Assembly (NCBI RefSeq): GCF_024763615.1
Contig: NC_077224.1
Location: 48,680,712 to 48,744,711 of the forward strand
Origin: Phlebotomus papatasi
Lineage: Eukaryota; Arthropoda; Insecta; Diptera; Psychodidae
Direction of reading: 5' to 3'
DNA: 64,000 nucleotides
Shown here: positions 34,834 through 46,464 of the stretch, piece after piece
Layout of the letters: every line of letters begins with the position of its first letter
How positions within the stretch are numbered: position 1 is the stretch's first letter
Program-made: the position numbers and the translations under genes
Notes under the pieces: model-generated
What the model saw: only the letters and a program-made list of their open reading frames with translations
The model's database searches: none
Told to the model about the DNA's origin: nothing

Positions 34834-36415
34834 TTTGCTTTGTTCAGCAGGTTTTGATAAAGGAAGAAAGGAATATTTTAATTTTGCTATAAGACTTTAG
34901 TTGTTACCTGTATAAATTATATTCAGATTTCGTTAAAATTTTGGGCTAACTGGTATTTTTTTATGCTAAAAAGACTTTATTCTTTCATGCAATTCTTTTT
35001 ATAAAATATATTTATGATATACCATTAAGTATTTTATTAGAAAACATCGAGACAATAAATCATTTTAAACCAGAAAGGTTAATATGATTCATATTTTTTA
35101 AGATTCTTCTTTCCAATGATCATTTCACAATTTTCATGTTTTGAAAAATTTATTGTTTTAAATTTTAAATCTTTTTTATTGAAATTTTTTATGAGAACTA
35201 CTGTAGAAATTTTAAAATAATATTTTGGCCAATTTATTTTTTTAAGATTTTTTTTAAACCATTTTACTAGTAAATTTTGTTTTCCTTCTGACTAAAATAA
35301 TTATTTACTGTCGTATACTCGGTCTCTACATTTATTATTTTATTGAGAAAAACTAGTTATTTTACTGTTCAACAAATAATTCCGGTTTATTCAAAGAAAA
35401 GATTACAGTATCAATCCGAGAGGAACTTATCATTCAAAATTCTTAAAACATAAAGTATATTATAGAAAAAAAAACATATTGTTTAAGTATTTGAAAGCTC
35501 ATACGAGCATTTAAAAGCAGTTTCCATTTTTTTTCTGAAGAAAAGTAACCGAAAACGAAATCATGTGAGAATACCCAAACGATTTTAAACAAAAATTTGG
35601 AGAGGCGAGCTCTCAAAATTTGAATAAATCACTATAATCGTGGTGTAATGTATTTTTTTTTCAGGAAACATTAAGAAATTTATTTAATAAATTTAGGGAC
35701 AATTATTCTTCATTTTCATGTTGAAAAAAAAAAACAAAAAAGTACAGGATACAAGTAGGATTTGAACATGAGCGCATAAAAGAAAATCAAAAGAGCAATA
35801 GACATGACGTCTTAACCGATTGAGCCACGGAAGATCTATTGGGGTTTGAAGTTCAAGTTGTATATTTGGTTTTTGTTCAATCTCTTATTTTCCATTTATA
35901 ATAAATTAAATAGACAATTAAAAAAACTGGAAAAGACAATTTCCATTTTCAGCAAGCACAGCGGGGAAATTGACAAAAAAAAAATGAGAGGGTCAATTAA
36001 TTAAGAAAAAGTCTGTGCCTTGCCTTCTCAACGCTAGAAAATATCTTTTTACTCATGCGTACGTGTAGAGAAGCGACACGATGAATTTTAGCTCCTGAAG
36101 GCTGAAAAAAACACTCTTCCAGCAGTGGTGGTGTGAGGGAAAAAACGAAAAAACCCTATCATTTTTGCATCTCCTCATACAGATGCTTAAGTGTAAGAGG
36201 AGATTTTTGCAAATATGTGTGTGCGACGTTCATCGCCGCAGTGAAAAATAACTCCTGAAAATTAATTTTTACATCTCCTCACTGCTGTGAAGGAGGCCAT
36301 GACTAAGAATGTGTGCTCTCACAACGAGCGCCCGAGCAACACATTCCCCACGTCTTACTCGCTGGGCTGCTGAAAGCCAACTGAGGTAGGAGAGAGAAGA
36401 AAATGCCCAGCGGGC
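34834..36415 (-). repeat. right arm of giant palindrome
   Basis: The inverted copy of 32043-33623, ending AATGCCCAGCGGGC. Weaker inverted similarity continues outside both arms: TCGAACTTTTCG occurs near 32003-32014 and, inverted, near 36462-36473, with patches of matching sequence between. Confidence 0.95.
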
Positions 36416-37254
36416 GCGAAGTGAGTTGTCAAATCTCAAAGGTAGGAACGCCACTTGACGAAAAGTTCGAGAAATAGACGGTGCGAGTACTATATGTGGA
36501 TAGCAAAGGTTTTAGATTTTTATCTATGTATAACACTTAAAAGTGAATTTGTTATCCAACATTCAGATCTCTCACTTAAGGCATCAATTTTCTTTAAAAC
36601 TAAAAGGCAAGATAAAACATACTTCGCAACAACTCAGTTTAAATGATAATGTTAAACTTCTTTAAGTTGTCCTTAAATTTAAACTTATCTCGAGGGCCCA
36701 TATAAGGCTTAAAATACAGAGTATTATACAAGCTTTCGTCTCTATAAAACATTATGAATCTCAGTATAGAAACTCAATATAGAACCCTGTTGGAATTGGA
36801 AATCTATATATTTTTTACTGAATATATCGTTCAACACATCTTATTACTAGCCTATAACCCCTTTATTTAGATGAATTAACTTTCCTAACTTCCTCGTGGT
36901 TCATCGAAATATTGAAAATAAAAAATCTCAAAAATTATAGAAAACTTAATGTAAATTATGGCTCCGTTCAATACGATTTTGTAAAGGTAAACATGGTAAA
37001 TTGTGAATTAACCGAATTTACGTGCATAATACTTTATTATTCTACTTGCTTTAGAGCGCTAAGCAACTTTATTTTTTTTAATAATGAGAAAACTATTTAA
37101 CAGGAATAAATCAAGAAAAAATTTAAATGGTATACTTTCTACAATCAATGTTTTCAGAATTTATTATATCAAAATCTAAAAAAAAAAAAAATATTTTTAC
37201 AGTTTCTAAATAAATTTAAAATAAAATAGGTTGTTATAGGTTATAGTTTCGAAC

Positions 37255-37670
37255 CCTTTTAATACGGTGGTAGTTAAAATCTCGAAGAGACAAAGTTCGA
37301 AATTGGTGAAATTCCAAATAGTTATAATCCGGGATGGATCAAAATCTCGAATAGTATGAATATCGTATAACTCAAAATTCCTAATGGCCAAAATTTAGAT
37401 TGGATCAAAATCCTGAATGATAAAAATTTGGAATATACTTAAAAACCCAGATCTGAAAATTAAAATCCCCCGAATGTATTGAAAACTGAAATGTCGAAAA
37501 GCCGAAAACGAGAAGGGTCAAAATTCAAAATGAGTTAAAATTCCGCATGCTCAAAATTTCAAATAAACCAAATAGACTAAAAAAACTAAAATGTCGCAAT
37601 TATTAAAATTCCAAATGGTTAAAATCTCAAGTTAATCAAAATCTCGAAGAGCAAAAGTCCCAAGAAGAAA
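37255..37670. repeat. degenerate array of AAAATCTCGAA-type words
   Basis: Irregularly spaced AAAATC(T/C)CGAA and AAAATTCCAAA words every 15-30 bp, resembling a decayed version of the minisatellite at 2948. The unit length is not constant. Confidence 0.5.
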
Positions 37671-37882
37671 TTATCTCAGGAAGAACTGATCAATCTAGTT
37701 TAAGTAGTGTAATTTTGGCTTCTAGAACTTGACATAGTTCACAATTGCCCTATACCATTAAGTTTCAATCGATCAACCAGAAATGGAGTACATTCCTAAA
37801 TGAACCAGAAGTATTTCGGGGCTTCTGGATCCCGTTTTAACTCTATAAGTATCAAATGTTTCCCCTATTTTAATATTTAGAG

Positions 37883-38012
37883 CAGAGGTGTGCAAGAAAC
37901 CGTTGAAACCGAATTAACGTCAAAATAAGTTTGTTATAGTAGCGTTTTGACCATTGACGTACATGTTTCATTTGACGTTAATTCGGTTTCAACGGTTTCT
38001 TGCACACCTCTG
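37883..38012. mobile_element. hAT-like MITE with perfect 8-bp target duplication
   Basis: The 42-bp ends begin CAGAGGTGTGCAAGAAACCG and continue TTGAAACCGAATTAACGTCA; the right end is the exact inverse. ATTTAGAG stands directly before (37875-37882) and after (38013-38020). CAG...CTG-type ends and 8-bp duplication are diagnostic of hAT elements. The perfect ends indicate a young insertion. Confidence 0.92.
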
Positions 38013-38692
38013 ATTTAGAGCCTTCAGAGGATTACAAATTGCGACAGCAAGTTAATACATTATACAATTTCTAATTTTTTAATCTAAAGCCGCGTTATTG
38101 TGTGATATTTCTAATAGCTAACTAGTAGAATATAGGGGTGGCAAAGCATCTTAAGCTTTGCGGAATGCTCGAACTCGTAAATTTGATACTATACCTCTAT
38201 AGTACTTTCATTTCATTTACCGTTAACTGGTTCTCAAACGATTTGAATCGATTCATAAATCACTCAAAAGATCCCCCAAAATAATTTTAGAATAATAGAA
38301 TTGATTTTCGTACAAAAATAACTTATCAGTTCATAACCGGTACATTACTGGTTCATAACCGATTTTAAACGATTTATAAATCACTCAAAAAATTGCAAAG
38401 AACTCCTTAGGAGGAGTATAATTGAATTTCCGATAAAAATTACATGGAGTTCCGCTTTGAAAGAAATTCTCGGGACCATAAAAAAGCCCGCGAATTCACT
38501 CCAGTCACATTATAAAATTGCATATCTGCAGGAGATATCTTATTAATAAAAAATGGAAATGGCGTGATGTAGCAATAATTTTCGATGCCAATATTACGAC
38601 CTAGAAAGAAATCTATTTCTAATTTACCGCGTTAAAAATAATTGCATACATTTCAATTCATATCAAATGCTTTCTATCCATTTTCACTTAAG

Positions 38693-38826
38693 GCGTCTAC
38701 ACATTGAGAGCAATTTTCGTCAAAAATTGCGTTTTTGACAGAAATTTGACTTCCCCCTACAACGCTGCAGGGAATTTCCTTCAAAAAAGCAATTTTTGAC
38801 AAAAATTGCTCCCAATGTGTAGAGGC
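38693..38826. repeat. MITE, CTACACATTG...GCAATTTTCGTCAAAA family
   Basis: Left GCGTCTACACATTGAGAGCA and TTTTCGTCAAAAATTGCG; right CAATTTTTGACAAAAATTGC and CCCAATGTGTAGAGGC. Diverged relatives lie at 45210, 46900-47023 and 59905-60045. Confidence 0.75.
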
Positions 38827-38949
38827 TATTAAGCCGGAACTCCCTGTAGTTGCAAAAATTAGATTGGAATCGGTTCAGGCTTGTCAGGAAATCCAAGACC
38901 TTTCCATCGTGCCCTAACATAATATCATTCAATTGAGGAATACGCACAC

Positions 38950-39740
38950 TAGAGTGTTTATAACTTTTGAAAAACCGTTTTTAAAGATACCTAAAAGATG
39001 TCCAAAATGACAAAAAAAATCGCAAGATACGTTTTCGAATAGTAACCCCAAAAAACATGGTTTTGGATGGGTCGGGGGGACAATGAGGGGTATGTTAAGG
39101 GCGCCAAGGACGACTTATGGGGAGGGGCGGGATACCGCGAAGATCCCAAATCTCATGATTGAAAATTTTCCGGTGATTACCAGTGGGAATGGAGTCACCT
39201 CAAGATTAAAACACTATTTTAAATCTTCCCCAGATCTTTCGGTCCTGATATGGGCCTTCTTCAGTGGTCGACTAGGCTATGTTTCTTGATTTCTTGAAGA
39301 TCGTTAGTCGTATTTACTATAACATAAATCATCGCTATCAGGAACTATTAATTAGGACGGTTTTTTTAATGCTTTCTCTACACTGTGTTTAATTTTTAAT
39401 TTTTGATACAGAGACTCTTTTTCTTTGTTCTTCTTTACAGAGAAGATTGAAAAAAAAAAAGTGTTTTAATCTTGAGGTAGCTCTATTCCCACTGGCGATC
39501 ACCGGAAAATCTTCAATTATACACTAATCACGCCAGTTCAAACGTTCAATAGAATATCCCTAATCTCTATCTTTAACCGTTTGGCCTCCAGGCGTGATAG
39601 CGGCCGGACGGACAGACGGACGGATAAACAGCGTGAATTAACTTCTCAGAAATAGTCTGAAACGCGAGGGTATATTGGGAAAAGTGGTCGCCGGGGGGCG
39701 GAAGGTGGAAATGAACTGTGGAAAAATCGAGGGATTATTT
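38950..39740. repeat. dispersed repeat interrupted by a MITE
   Basis: AAAAAACATGGTTTTGG, GAGGGGTATGTTAAGGGCGC and TTTAACCGTTTGGCCTCCAG recur in the same order, uninterrupted, at about 60200-60430. Pieces also occur near 46520 and 47360. The MITE 39158-39517 sits between the two halves here. Confidence 0.6.
39158..39517. mobile_element. MITE, ATTGAAAATTTTCCGGTGAT ends
   Basis: The arms of about 60 bp (ATTGAAAATTTTCCGGTGAT, CCAGTGGGAATGGAGTCACC, TCAAGATTAAAACAC) recur inverted on the right. The interior CTTTCGGTCCTGATATGG...CTTCAGTGGTCGAC recurs near 40550, 44660 and 62580, which mark further copies. Confidence 0.8.
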
Positions 39741-40023
39741 GTATCTTGTATGTATATGTGCTACTCTCTTTGTGAAGTTTAGTAATAGAACCTTTGATTA
39801 TGCACGGTCTGGTTGAGTGCAATATCTAGGGAAAACGGATTAGGATCTTTCTTCGCTTCTTTCAATTTTTATTCGCTACAATGTTTCGCGAATACGATGT
39901 CTCCTTCGTCAATTCTACGACACGTTTTGAACAATTTGGTTACACAATTTGATTAAAAAGACTTTTAACATGTTCAAAGGAAACTAACATAGAATAATTA
40001 AGGAAGAAACACGTAAGTCATAT

Positions 40024-40431
40024 ATCTTTCGAACGTTCATGCCTTCGAATAATGTGAATTTTCTTTTACCTTGCCTAAGTGACTTAGGGGAAAGTGGTCA
40101 GCCTTTGAATGCGGCAGCCTTTGAAGATTTATTTTTTTCTCTTATTTTCCAAAGCAAAAATTCTATTTTGTTAATCGAAGTTAATAGAAAATAATTAGTT
40201 GTATTGACCATAGTTTGGAGACGAGGGTTTTTGCTTTGGAAAATTTAAGAAAAATTGAAATATTCAAAGGCTGCCGAATTCAAAGGCAGGCCACTTTCCC
40301 CTAGACATTTATATTAAATATTAGTTAGCTTAATATCAATTATTGAGAATTATGTGTAAGTCTCTTAGGAAAATAAAAGAAAATTCACGTTATTCGAAGG
40401 CATGAACATTCGAAGGGAGAGTACTTTCCCC
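40024..40431. mobile_element. outer MITE carrying a nested MITE
   Basis: The left part CGAACGTTCATGCCTTCGAA and GTGAATTTTCTTTTACC has its inverse on the right (CACGTTATTCGAAGGCATGA). The right terminus GAGAGTACTTTCCCC is GGG-type; the left terminus seems lost. The 40087-40301 element interrupts it at TTA. Confidence 0.7.
40087..40301. mobile_element. GGG/TA MITE (GGGGAAAGTGGTCAGCCTTT)
   Basis: Ends GGGGAAAGTGGTCAGCCTTT and GGCAGGCCACTTTCCCC, with TA on both sides. It is nested in the element above. Confidence 0.85.
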
Positions 40432-40466
40432 TACATTGCATTGTGAGAAAACCGACATTAGGGAAA

Positions 40467-40658
40467 TTTAGTAGAAAGGAACCGGAGTTCGTCGGAAAGT
40501 GGAGTCACTCTACAGGAAATAAAGAAGGCTCTCTTTATGCTCCAGCCCCTCCAGCCACTGATTAAGGCTTGGAGACCGAGCCGAAAGCTTTGGGAAGAGT
40601 TGGGCTTTTTCTTAAAGTGACTCCACTTTCCGACGAATTTCGGTTCCTTTTTACTAAA
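40467..40658. mobile_element. MITE, TTTAGTAGAAAGGAACCGG ends
   Basis: The 46-bp arms TTTAGTAGAAAGGAACCGGA and GTCGGAAAGTGGAGTCACT recur inverted, ending GGTTCCTTTTTACTAAA. The middle contains CCAAAGCTTTCGGCTCGG-type sequence (inverted), shared with other repeats in the window. Confidence 0.8.
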
Positions 40659-40871
40659 TACATTGTTACACTTGACTTGCACTGGGATTCGTGGGCAAGA
40701 TTGGATCGTGGAACTCATCACCATGGACCATGAAGTTAGTAATGCGAACGTTAGTAATTTTTACAATTCTTTACTTTTTTTGGTGTAATATGGAGCCCGT
40801 GTGTTCGAACGAACCTTAATTGCGTGAATCGTTTATAACTTTTCCATATTTTCTTCCACAAAATTGTAAAT

Positions 40872-41372
40872 CGCTCCTTGGAAATTACAAGGGGCCAACT
40901 CAATCTGAGCCATTTTTCAAGAGACAGCATAAAATATTCAACTTTGTATAAATAATTATCTCAATTAGGTATGTTAATAAAAACAATTTATTTCCTTTTT
41001 ATTTGTATGAGCATTATTATAAACATCGAAAAATACATATTTTTACCTTTCAAAATATGTTTTTTTAATGAGTTAGCTCCTTGTCATTCTAAATGATGCG
41101 CAAATTTTTATGAAATTAGAATGACACGGGATCAACTTGCTTGAGTTAGTCCCTTGTTTCACAAAAATTTGAACGATAAATCTATTTTGTGCACCTTGAC
41201 TTCAAACAAAACCGCGCAAGCAATCATAAAGAGTAAAATTTTGAAAAACTTTTCTAATAACGAAATTTATTCACTCATATCATCTGAAATTTTATTAAAT
41301 TCTCTGTCTGAGTGCATTAAAACCTCAAAATCGCCAAAAAGTGAGTTGGCCCCTTGTAATTTCCAAGGAGCG
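40872..41372. mobile_element. inverted-repeat element next to exon B
   Basis: Perfect 31-bp ends start CGCTCCTTGGAAATTACAAG and continue GGGCCAACTCA, with AAAT on both outer sides as a possible 4-bp duplication. The 501-bp interior has a 75-codon open frame crossing the right end that resembles nothing I know. The element lies about 60 bp inside the intron from the exon B donor. Confidence 0.8.
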
Positions 41373-41434
41373 AAATGATAATCATGAAAGAGAAATGAGA
41401 TTGATAGAGAGAACTTGGATATTCTAAGACTTAC

Positions 41435-41669
41435 CATCATGAAGTGGATCAATGGTGTGTATCATCAATTGCAACAGTCCGTGGCGGAATTTGGCGCCTG
41501 TCACTGTACTCGTGCCAGCACTGGTGCCAGTGGCTCCGCTACTCGATCCAGGTGGCCCAGATCGACTTTCGGACGCAGCCCTAGAAGTAACTGAACCTCC
41601 AGGCTGGGTTGCCATTGACGTTTCAGATGAATTGGCCGCATTGCCCTGCAGTTCAAATGTCTGATTATT
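41435..41669 (-). CDS. Nckx30C: NCKX exon B: Ser/Gly/Thr-rich part of the cytosolic loop
   Basis: The exon enters in phase 0 and leaves in phase 1 at GTAAGT (41434-41429). It encodes a low-complexity Ser/Gly/Thr/Ala stretch (such as GPPGSSSGATGTSAG) and then the conserved LLQLMIHTIDPLHDG, which matches the loop motif QLMIHTLDPL of vertebrate NCKX2. The 5' edge is uncertain: three CAG acceptors lie in the same frame, giving starts at 41669, 41660 or 41645, so isoforms could differ by 3 or 8 residues. The first has the best upstream pyrimidine context, and I chose it. The loop lies between the two membrane blocks and is the most variable part of the family. An inverted-repeat element ends only about 60 bp past the donor. 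Confidence 0.88.
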
Positions 41670-43536
41670 CTGTTTGACGTTGAGGGTTGGAACATACAAA
41701 AGAGAAAATGCATCTAATTTTACTCAATTATGTACACCGAAGCCGAACCACAAAGCAAACTATAGAGAGAGAGAGTCCATGATAAGAAGGGGAGATGGTT
41801 AATGAATTAATTATGCTATACACTTAATAATATACATTAAATATCAGTTTATAAGTAATTATACATGTTATGGTATGTTGTGTGTCTTTTGGTGTGTAAA
41901 TGCAGAATGAGTGAGAGAGAGGTTCTTAATCTACGTCACCACTGATTTCTTTATCCTTGATTTGTAGCCCACTGATTTTCTTTTACTTTAGGCTCCCACC
42001 CCCTATGATAAGCATCTCAATTTGGTAGATGGATATTTAATTATTTACCACCAAAATTTCTGTACTGATTTTCCAAGACTCTTTTTTTTTCGATTGCGAG
42101 AAAATTGCTCAAAATCTATTAATAGATTTAAGCAATAATTTCTCTTTAGAACAGTATCTTTTTATTGCTGGAATTCTATTGCAAATAATTTTAGAAAAAA
42201 TGAATATTGAACAATTGATTTGCAACTGCTTTTTCGAGCAGATCTTTTTAAGTGGTTTGGAATATATTTACCAATATAAAATCTAGAATTATTTGTTAGT
42301 GCAAATTGAAAATCTACCCTTGGGGCATTTCTGCAAATAACATGATGCCATATGAAATCGAATTGCATAATATATTCAAGGACATAGAAAAATCAGTGTT
42401 TTAGTGAACATTCGGCTGGAATTATTTTCAGTTTATGAACATACAAAAAGTTTGATTTTTCTTTTAAATACAAAATCATTTTTGAGGGAAACATTGATGT
42501 TCTGAATATTAAAGTATTGTAAACGCTCTTTTTGATATTTTAAAATTATGTTGAAAAAATTAAATATTCAATTTTGGGCAAAATTATAAACCAATTTCAG
42601 GAATACTTGAATATTCAGTGTTCCAAAATATTTTTAATTGCCAAACATGATGTTCCAGTTTAAAGTTTCTGCCATAAATAGGTAATAGATATTTTTGGCA
42701 TGATTAAAATAATCATCAAAGCATATACAAGAAGACTTGCTTGATCCATAAAATGTACAAAATATCTATTGCTTAGCCATGTTTGTACATTGTTACTGAA
42801 ATATAATCATGTAAATATATACAAAATTTAAATTGAAGTAAATGTATTAGAGCGTTTTGTGATACATGAATATTCAGAAATTAATTAGTGAGTTTCTAAA
42901 TTACTCTGAATATTCACCTTATCATTGACTGAAATTCTCCAGACAAATATCCCATGATTTTCATTATTTCTGGTGAAATTATTTACCTTATGTTATCACA
43001 CGAATGAAAAAAATAATAATCATTTACAATTAAAATGTTGTTATGAAAATGTATGTGTGCTTTTTTTTTGTAATATTGTTAATACAAAGAAAAATACGGT
43101 TGCAAGACAATTTCTAAAATATTGAGGGATATTATATTACATACATTTTGAATTAATTAAGTTAATTGCTCTAAAATGCATGACAGGAAACATTTAATGA
43201 CGTTGAGAGATGAAGTTTGAAAAGGGGAAGAGAGAGAGAAACAGAAGTGTTAAGCCACAGTGTTAGGATATACAGAGCTTTTGAAGTTTAGAGAATGGGT
43301 TTTTGCAGAGTGGGCGGAAAGCTAAATCCCGAAATGACCCATACCCCATGTAAAGTGGAAAATTTTGTTATGTGGTGTTCTAAGGGGTATACCTAAAGTA
43401 TTAAGTAAGGAAGAATATAGTCATATATGCGCTGATTCATTCTAACTCTCAAAATCCTTCTAATTTGAACGCTCTGTTGGATTTTAATAATATGTGAACT
43501 TTTCATTTTTCTCCTTGTTCAATTAATTGCACTCAC

Positions 43537-43760
43537 CATGAGCTTTTCCTTCCCTTCCCATTTAAGCTCCTATAATCCACAATGTAGTCATCCATTTGAT
43601 TTTCCATTTTTTTTCCCCCAAGAGACTCGTATATGGCATTAGTTTTCAGTGAAAGTGGTAAGGAAAAGCTTTCGAAATTGCGATGAAAGAAGACATAATA
43701 CACGGAAGTGAAACGAGAAAAGAGTGAAAGCTCTACGACAATAGGACAGTAATCAATCAT
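43537..43760 (-). other. possible cryptic or alternative exon
   Basis: An open stretch of 74 codons plus two bases is bounded by an acceptor-like TTTTCACTTACAG and a donor GTGAGT (43536-43531). It enters in phase 0, which fits exon A, but exits in phase 2, which would shift exon B out of frame. If real it would truncate the protein: a poison exon, or an alternative last exon ending at TGA 43535-43533. The encoded sequence is unremarkable, so chance is the simpler reading. Confidence 0.15.
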
Positions 43761-44427
43761 CTGTAAGTGAAAATTTTATGATTTTTTTTCCACAATTCAT
43801 CCAATGAATAGGAGAAGAAGAGAATATTGTGAGATATTTCCTTATTTCTTTATCCTTAAATCTTTAACCCTTTTTTTTCCGAGAATTTGTACATTTTATA
43901 AATTGTGAATAATATATGAAAATTAATGCCAAAGCCTCTCAGCTTTGCGCAATGGTCGCATTTATCCAGAATAATAAAGTTGTGGAAAATATTCTGTAAT
44001 TAAAGTATTTCGTAAAGTTCTGTTTTACACTGCGTCAGAATTGGTCAGAATAGCTTTAAACCGATAAATCTTCAAAAATAGGTTAAAAGTAATACTATTG
44101 AATCCACATCCGTAACCGAATAAGACTTGTCAGAGATTCACAAACCTTTTCAAAGTCCCAACTTGTCCCAATCGTTTGAAAAATATACTCTCTGTATAGG
44201 CTTTTATTTAACGTTGTACCTTCAAAACCATTAGGAATGATTCAAAAATATTCGAGCAATTAAGATTATACATTAGAATTAGCAGAATAGTATGGGCTTG
44301 CCTGAGGATCCGGATGGCATTGAAGAGTCAGGAAAGAGACTGAACTCTTCGTATATGTTTAGTATATGTTTGAAGATTTTCCGGTGATAGCCAGCGAAAA
44401 TGGAGTCATCTCAAAACTGAAACACTA

Positions 44428-44642
44428 GGGGAGACCGGGGTAGAATTAGCCGACAAATGAAATTTTTGATTGCGTATAAATTGTACAAAAAATCTTTGTA
44501 CCAGGCTGAAAAAAATTTCAATGAATAGGAAGGGATGTCTTTTCTTCAAATAAGTAGTAGCTTCTTCACTATTTCTTCTAAGGCAGGCTATAACATCGCA
44601 CTGTCTAATACCATGCGTGGATAATTCTACCCCGGTCTCCCC
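44428..44642. mobile_element. GGG/TA MITE (GGGGAGACCGGGGTAGAATT), nested
   Basis: Ends GGGGAGACCGGGGTAGAATT and AATTCTACCCCGGTCTCCCC, with TA on both sides. It interrupts a copy of the 39158 family: GAAACACTA before it and CACTTTTCTAATATTTCCC after it correspond to AAAACACTATTTTAAATCTT there. Confidence 0.85.
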
Positions 44643-46266
44643 TACACTTTTCTAATATTTCCCAAAGCTTTCGATCCGGATTGGGTTTTTTTTCTTATAT
44701 TTTTAAATGGAATTGAGCTTTAACATGTTGTAAATTATCTCTGCAATTGAATCATTGAGCTACTTTTGAAAATTTTTGAATCTTAATCTTACTAAAAATC
44801 GATTGAAGAAAAAGGTAAAGGTACGATTCTACCCTTTTATTTTATATATTTTTTATTATTATTTTTTTTTATGTAACCAGGCTTTTTTTCCATTTTGTAC
44901 ATTATTCAATTAAAAAATTTTAATTCAGATTACAATGTGTATGGGAAATATGGCGGGACTCGCACTCATAACTGTGACAGTCGAGTCGGATATCACACCT
45001 TCGAAGTGCGGAATGCTCTTACCAATTATTGCACCACGGACTCCCTTTTGTTTTATAATTGAAGACTATTTAGACAAGGGATTGGGTATAGGACTTATCA
45101 CAGTAATATTCACTAAGTATTCAACGTATTTACTACGATTCTTGAGTACGTTTTCTAGGTTTTAAACTACCTTAAATTTGGTTTTGAAAAAAGATATCTC
45201 TAAACACGTAAACACATTGTGAGTAATTTTCGTCAAAATAAAGCATTTTGAAGTAAATCACTTGGATATGTTCACGTAAACAGCTTCAAAGTCCATAAAA
45301 ATAGTTCATTTAGAAGTAAATCACGGGCGAATCGTTGGTAAATAGAAGGTAATTTACTTCAAACTTCTAAATTTTGTTTTTTAGAATTTTCACAAAGTGT
45401 AGAACCCATTACGGTAAACATAAAAAAATATAGTTAAAAAAATTACTTTGATCTTTAGGTCCGTAAATTTATTCTAAAATAAAATTTGCTGCATGGGGGT
45501 GGTTAGATTTGGAGGAATTAAGAAGAATGTGTTATGAATTTAAATGCTCTTTCTTTATATGACAATAAAACTACTTATTGCTTTGAAATTCTAATTTAAA
45601 AATGTTTTCATTTCTAAAAAGAGTGGGAAGGCAGTTTTGAAAACTAAATATTTTCAGCTGTCTTTCTGTAATAAATCATTCTTACATTATCCATTCATTT
45701 TGCATAGAATGTACATTATTTGTCATTGTCAGTATTTTAGGCATATGATAAACCATCATTCAGCGAGCTAAATCTTTCTAATCTTCGTTTATAATATATT
45801 CAATAGTATATATTGTAATAATTTACCACCGGTATTTTATAATATTTTTAATTATTTACCACAGTTATATTTTATTTCAAATCTAATGACAAGATTAGAT
45901 AATTAAAATAATCAAAATTGTCAAGACACTTCTCTGTAAAAATTCTTAAAACAAAATTAAAGGTTTTCCATGGGCTATAGTTGCCATAATTATTGTGGAA
46001 ATCATCAATGTCAGCGTATTATCGAATATTGGATATCATTGCGCATTTTAATTTACTCCTCGTAAGTTAACCGTGAGTATAGATTCTGGTTCTTCCGATG
46101 ATTTCCTGCATGTCTTGTCATATGACAATGTCATTAGCACAATCAGAATCCCTGCCCTGACAAACGATAAAAGTGCTTAATATGTCTCCAATGTCCTTCT
46201 ACAATTTCCCTGACATGTTTGATTAATTACTGTACTGAATTTTGCGTTATTATTCAGTAACTGTTA

Positions 46267-46464
46267 GGCGGAAGAGGGGCACCTTTAAATGTGGGGCAGC
46301 TTGGAATTTGGGATCTTTCTCCTATGATTAAATAAACAAAAGCCATATCATAATGTAATTTAGCTTCTTAATCTGTTTGTACAGCTAAATTATATCATGA
46401 TAAGGCTCAATTTAATTTTAAAATATGTGAAAAATCCCCATTTTAATGCTGCCCTACTTCCCCC
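46267..46464. mobile_element. GGG/TA MITE
   Basis: Left GGCGGAAGAGGGGCACCTTT; right TGCTGCCCTACTTCCCCC, with TA on both sides. The interior is like 21024 and 28487. Confidence 0.75.

Larger units (their letters stand above)
27785..41434 (-). other. intron between exons B and C
   Basis: A 13.65-kb phase-1 intron. It contains the giant palindrome, a LINE tail, copy 2 of the long repeat, the hAT-like MITE and a dense group of nested MITEs at 38.7-41.4 kb. Stretches 30360-32000 and 36480-37250 are plain AT-rich DNA in which I see nothing. Confidence 0.85.
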
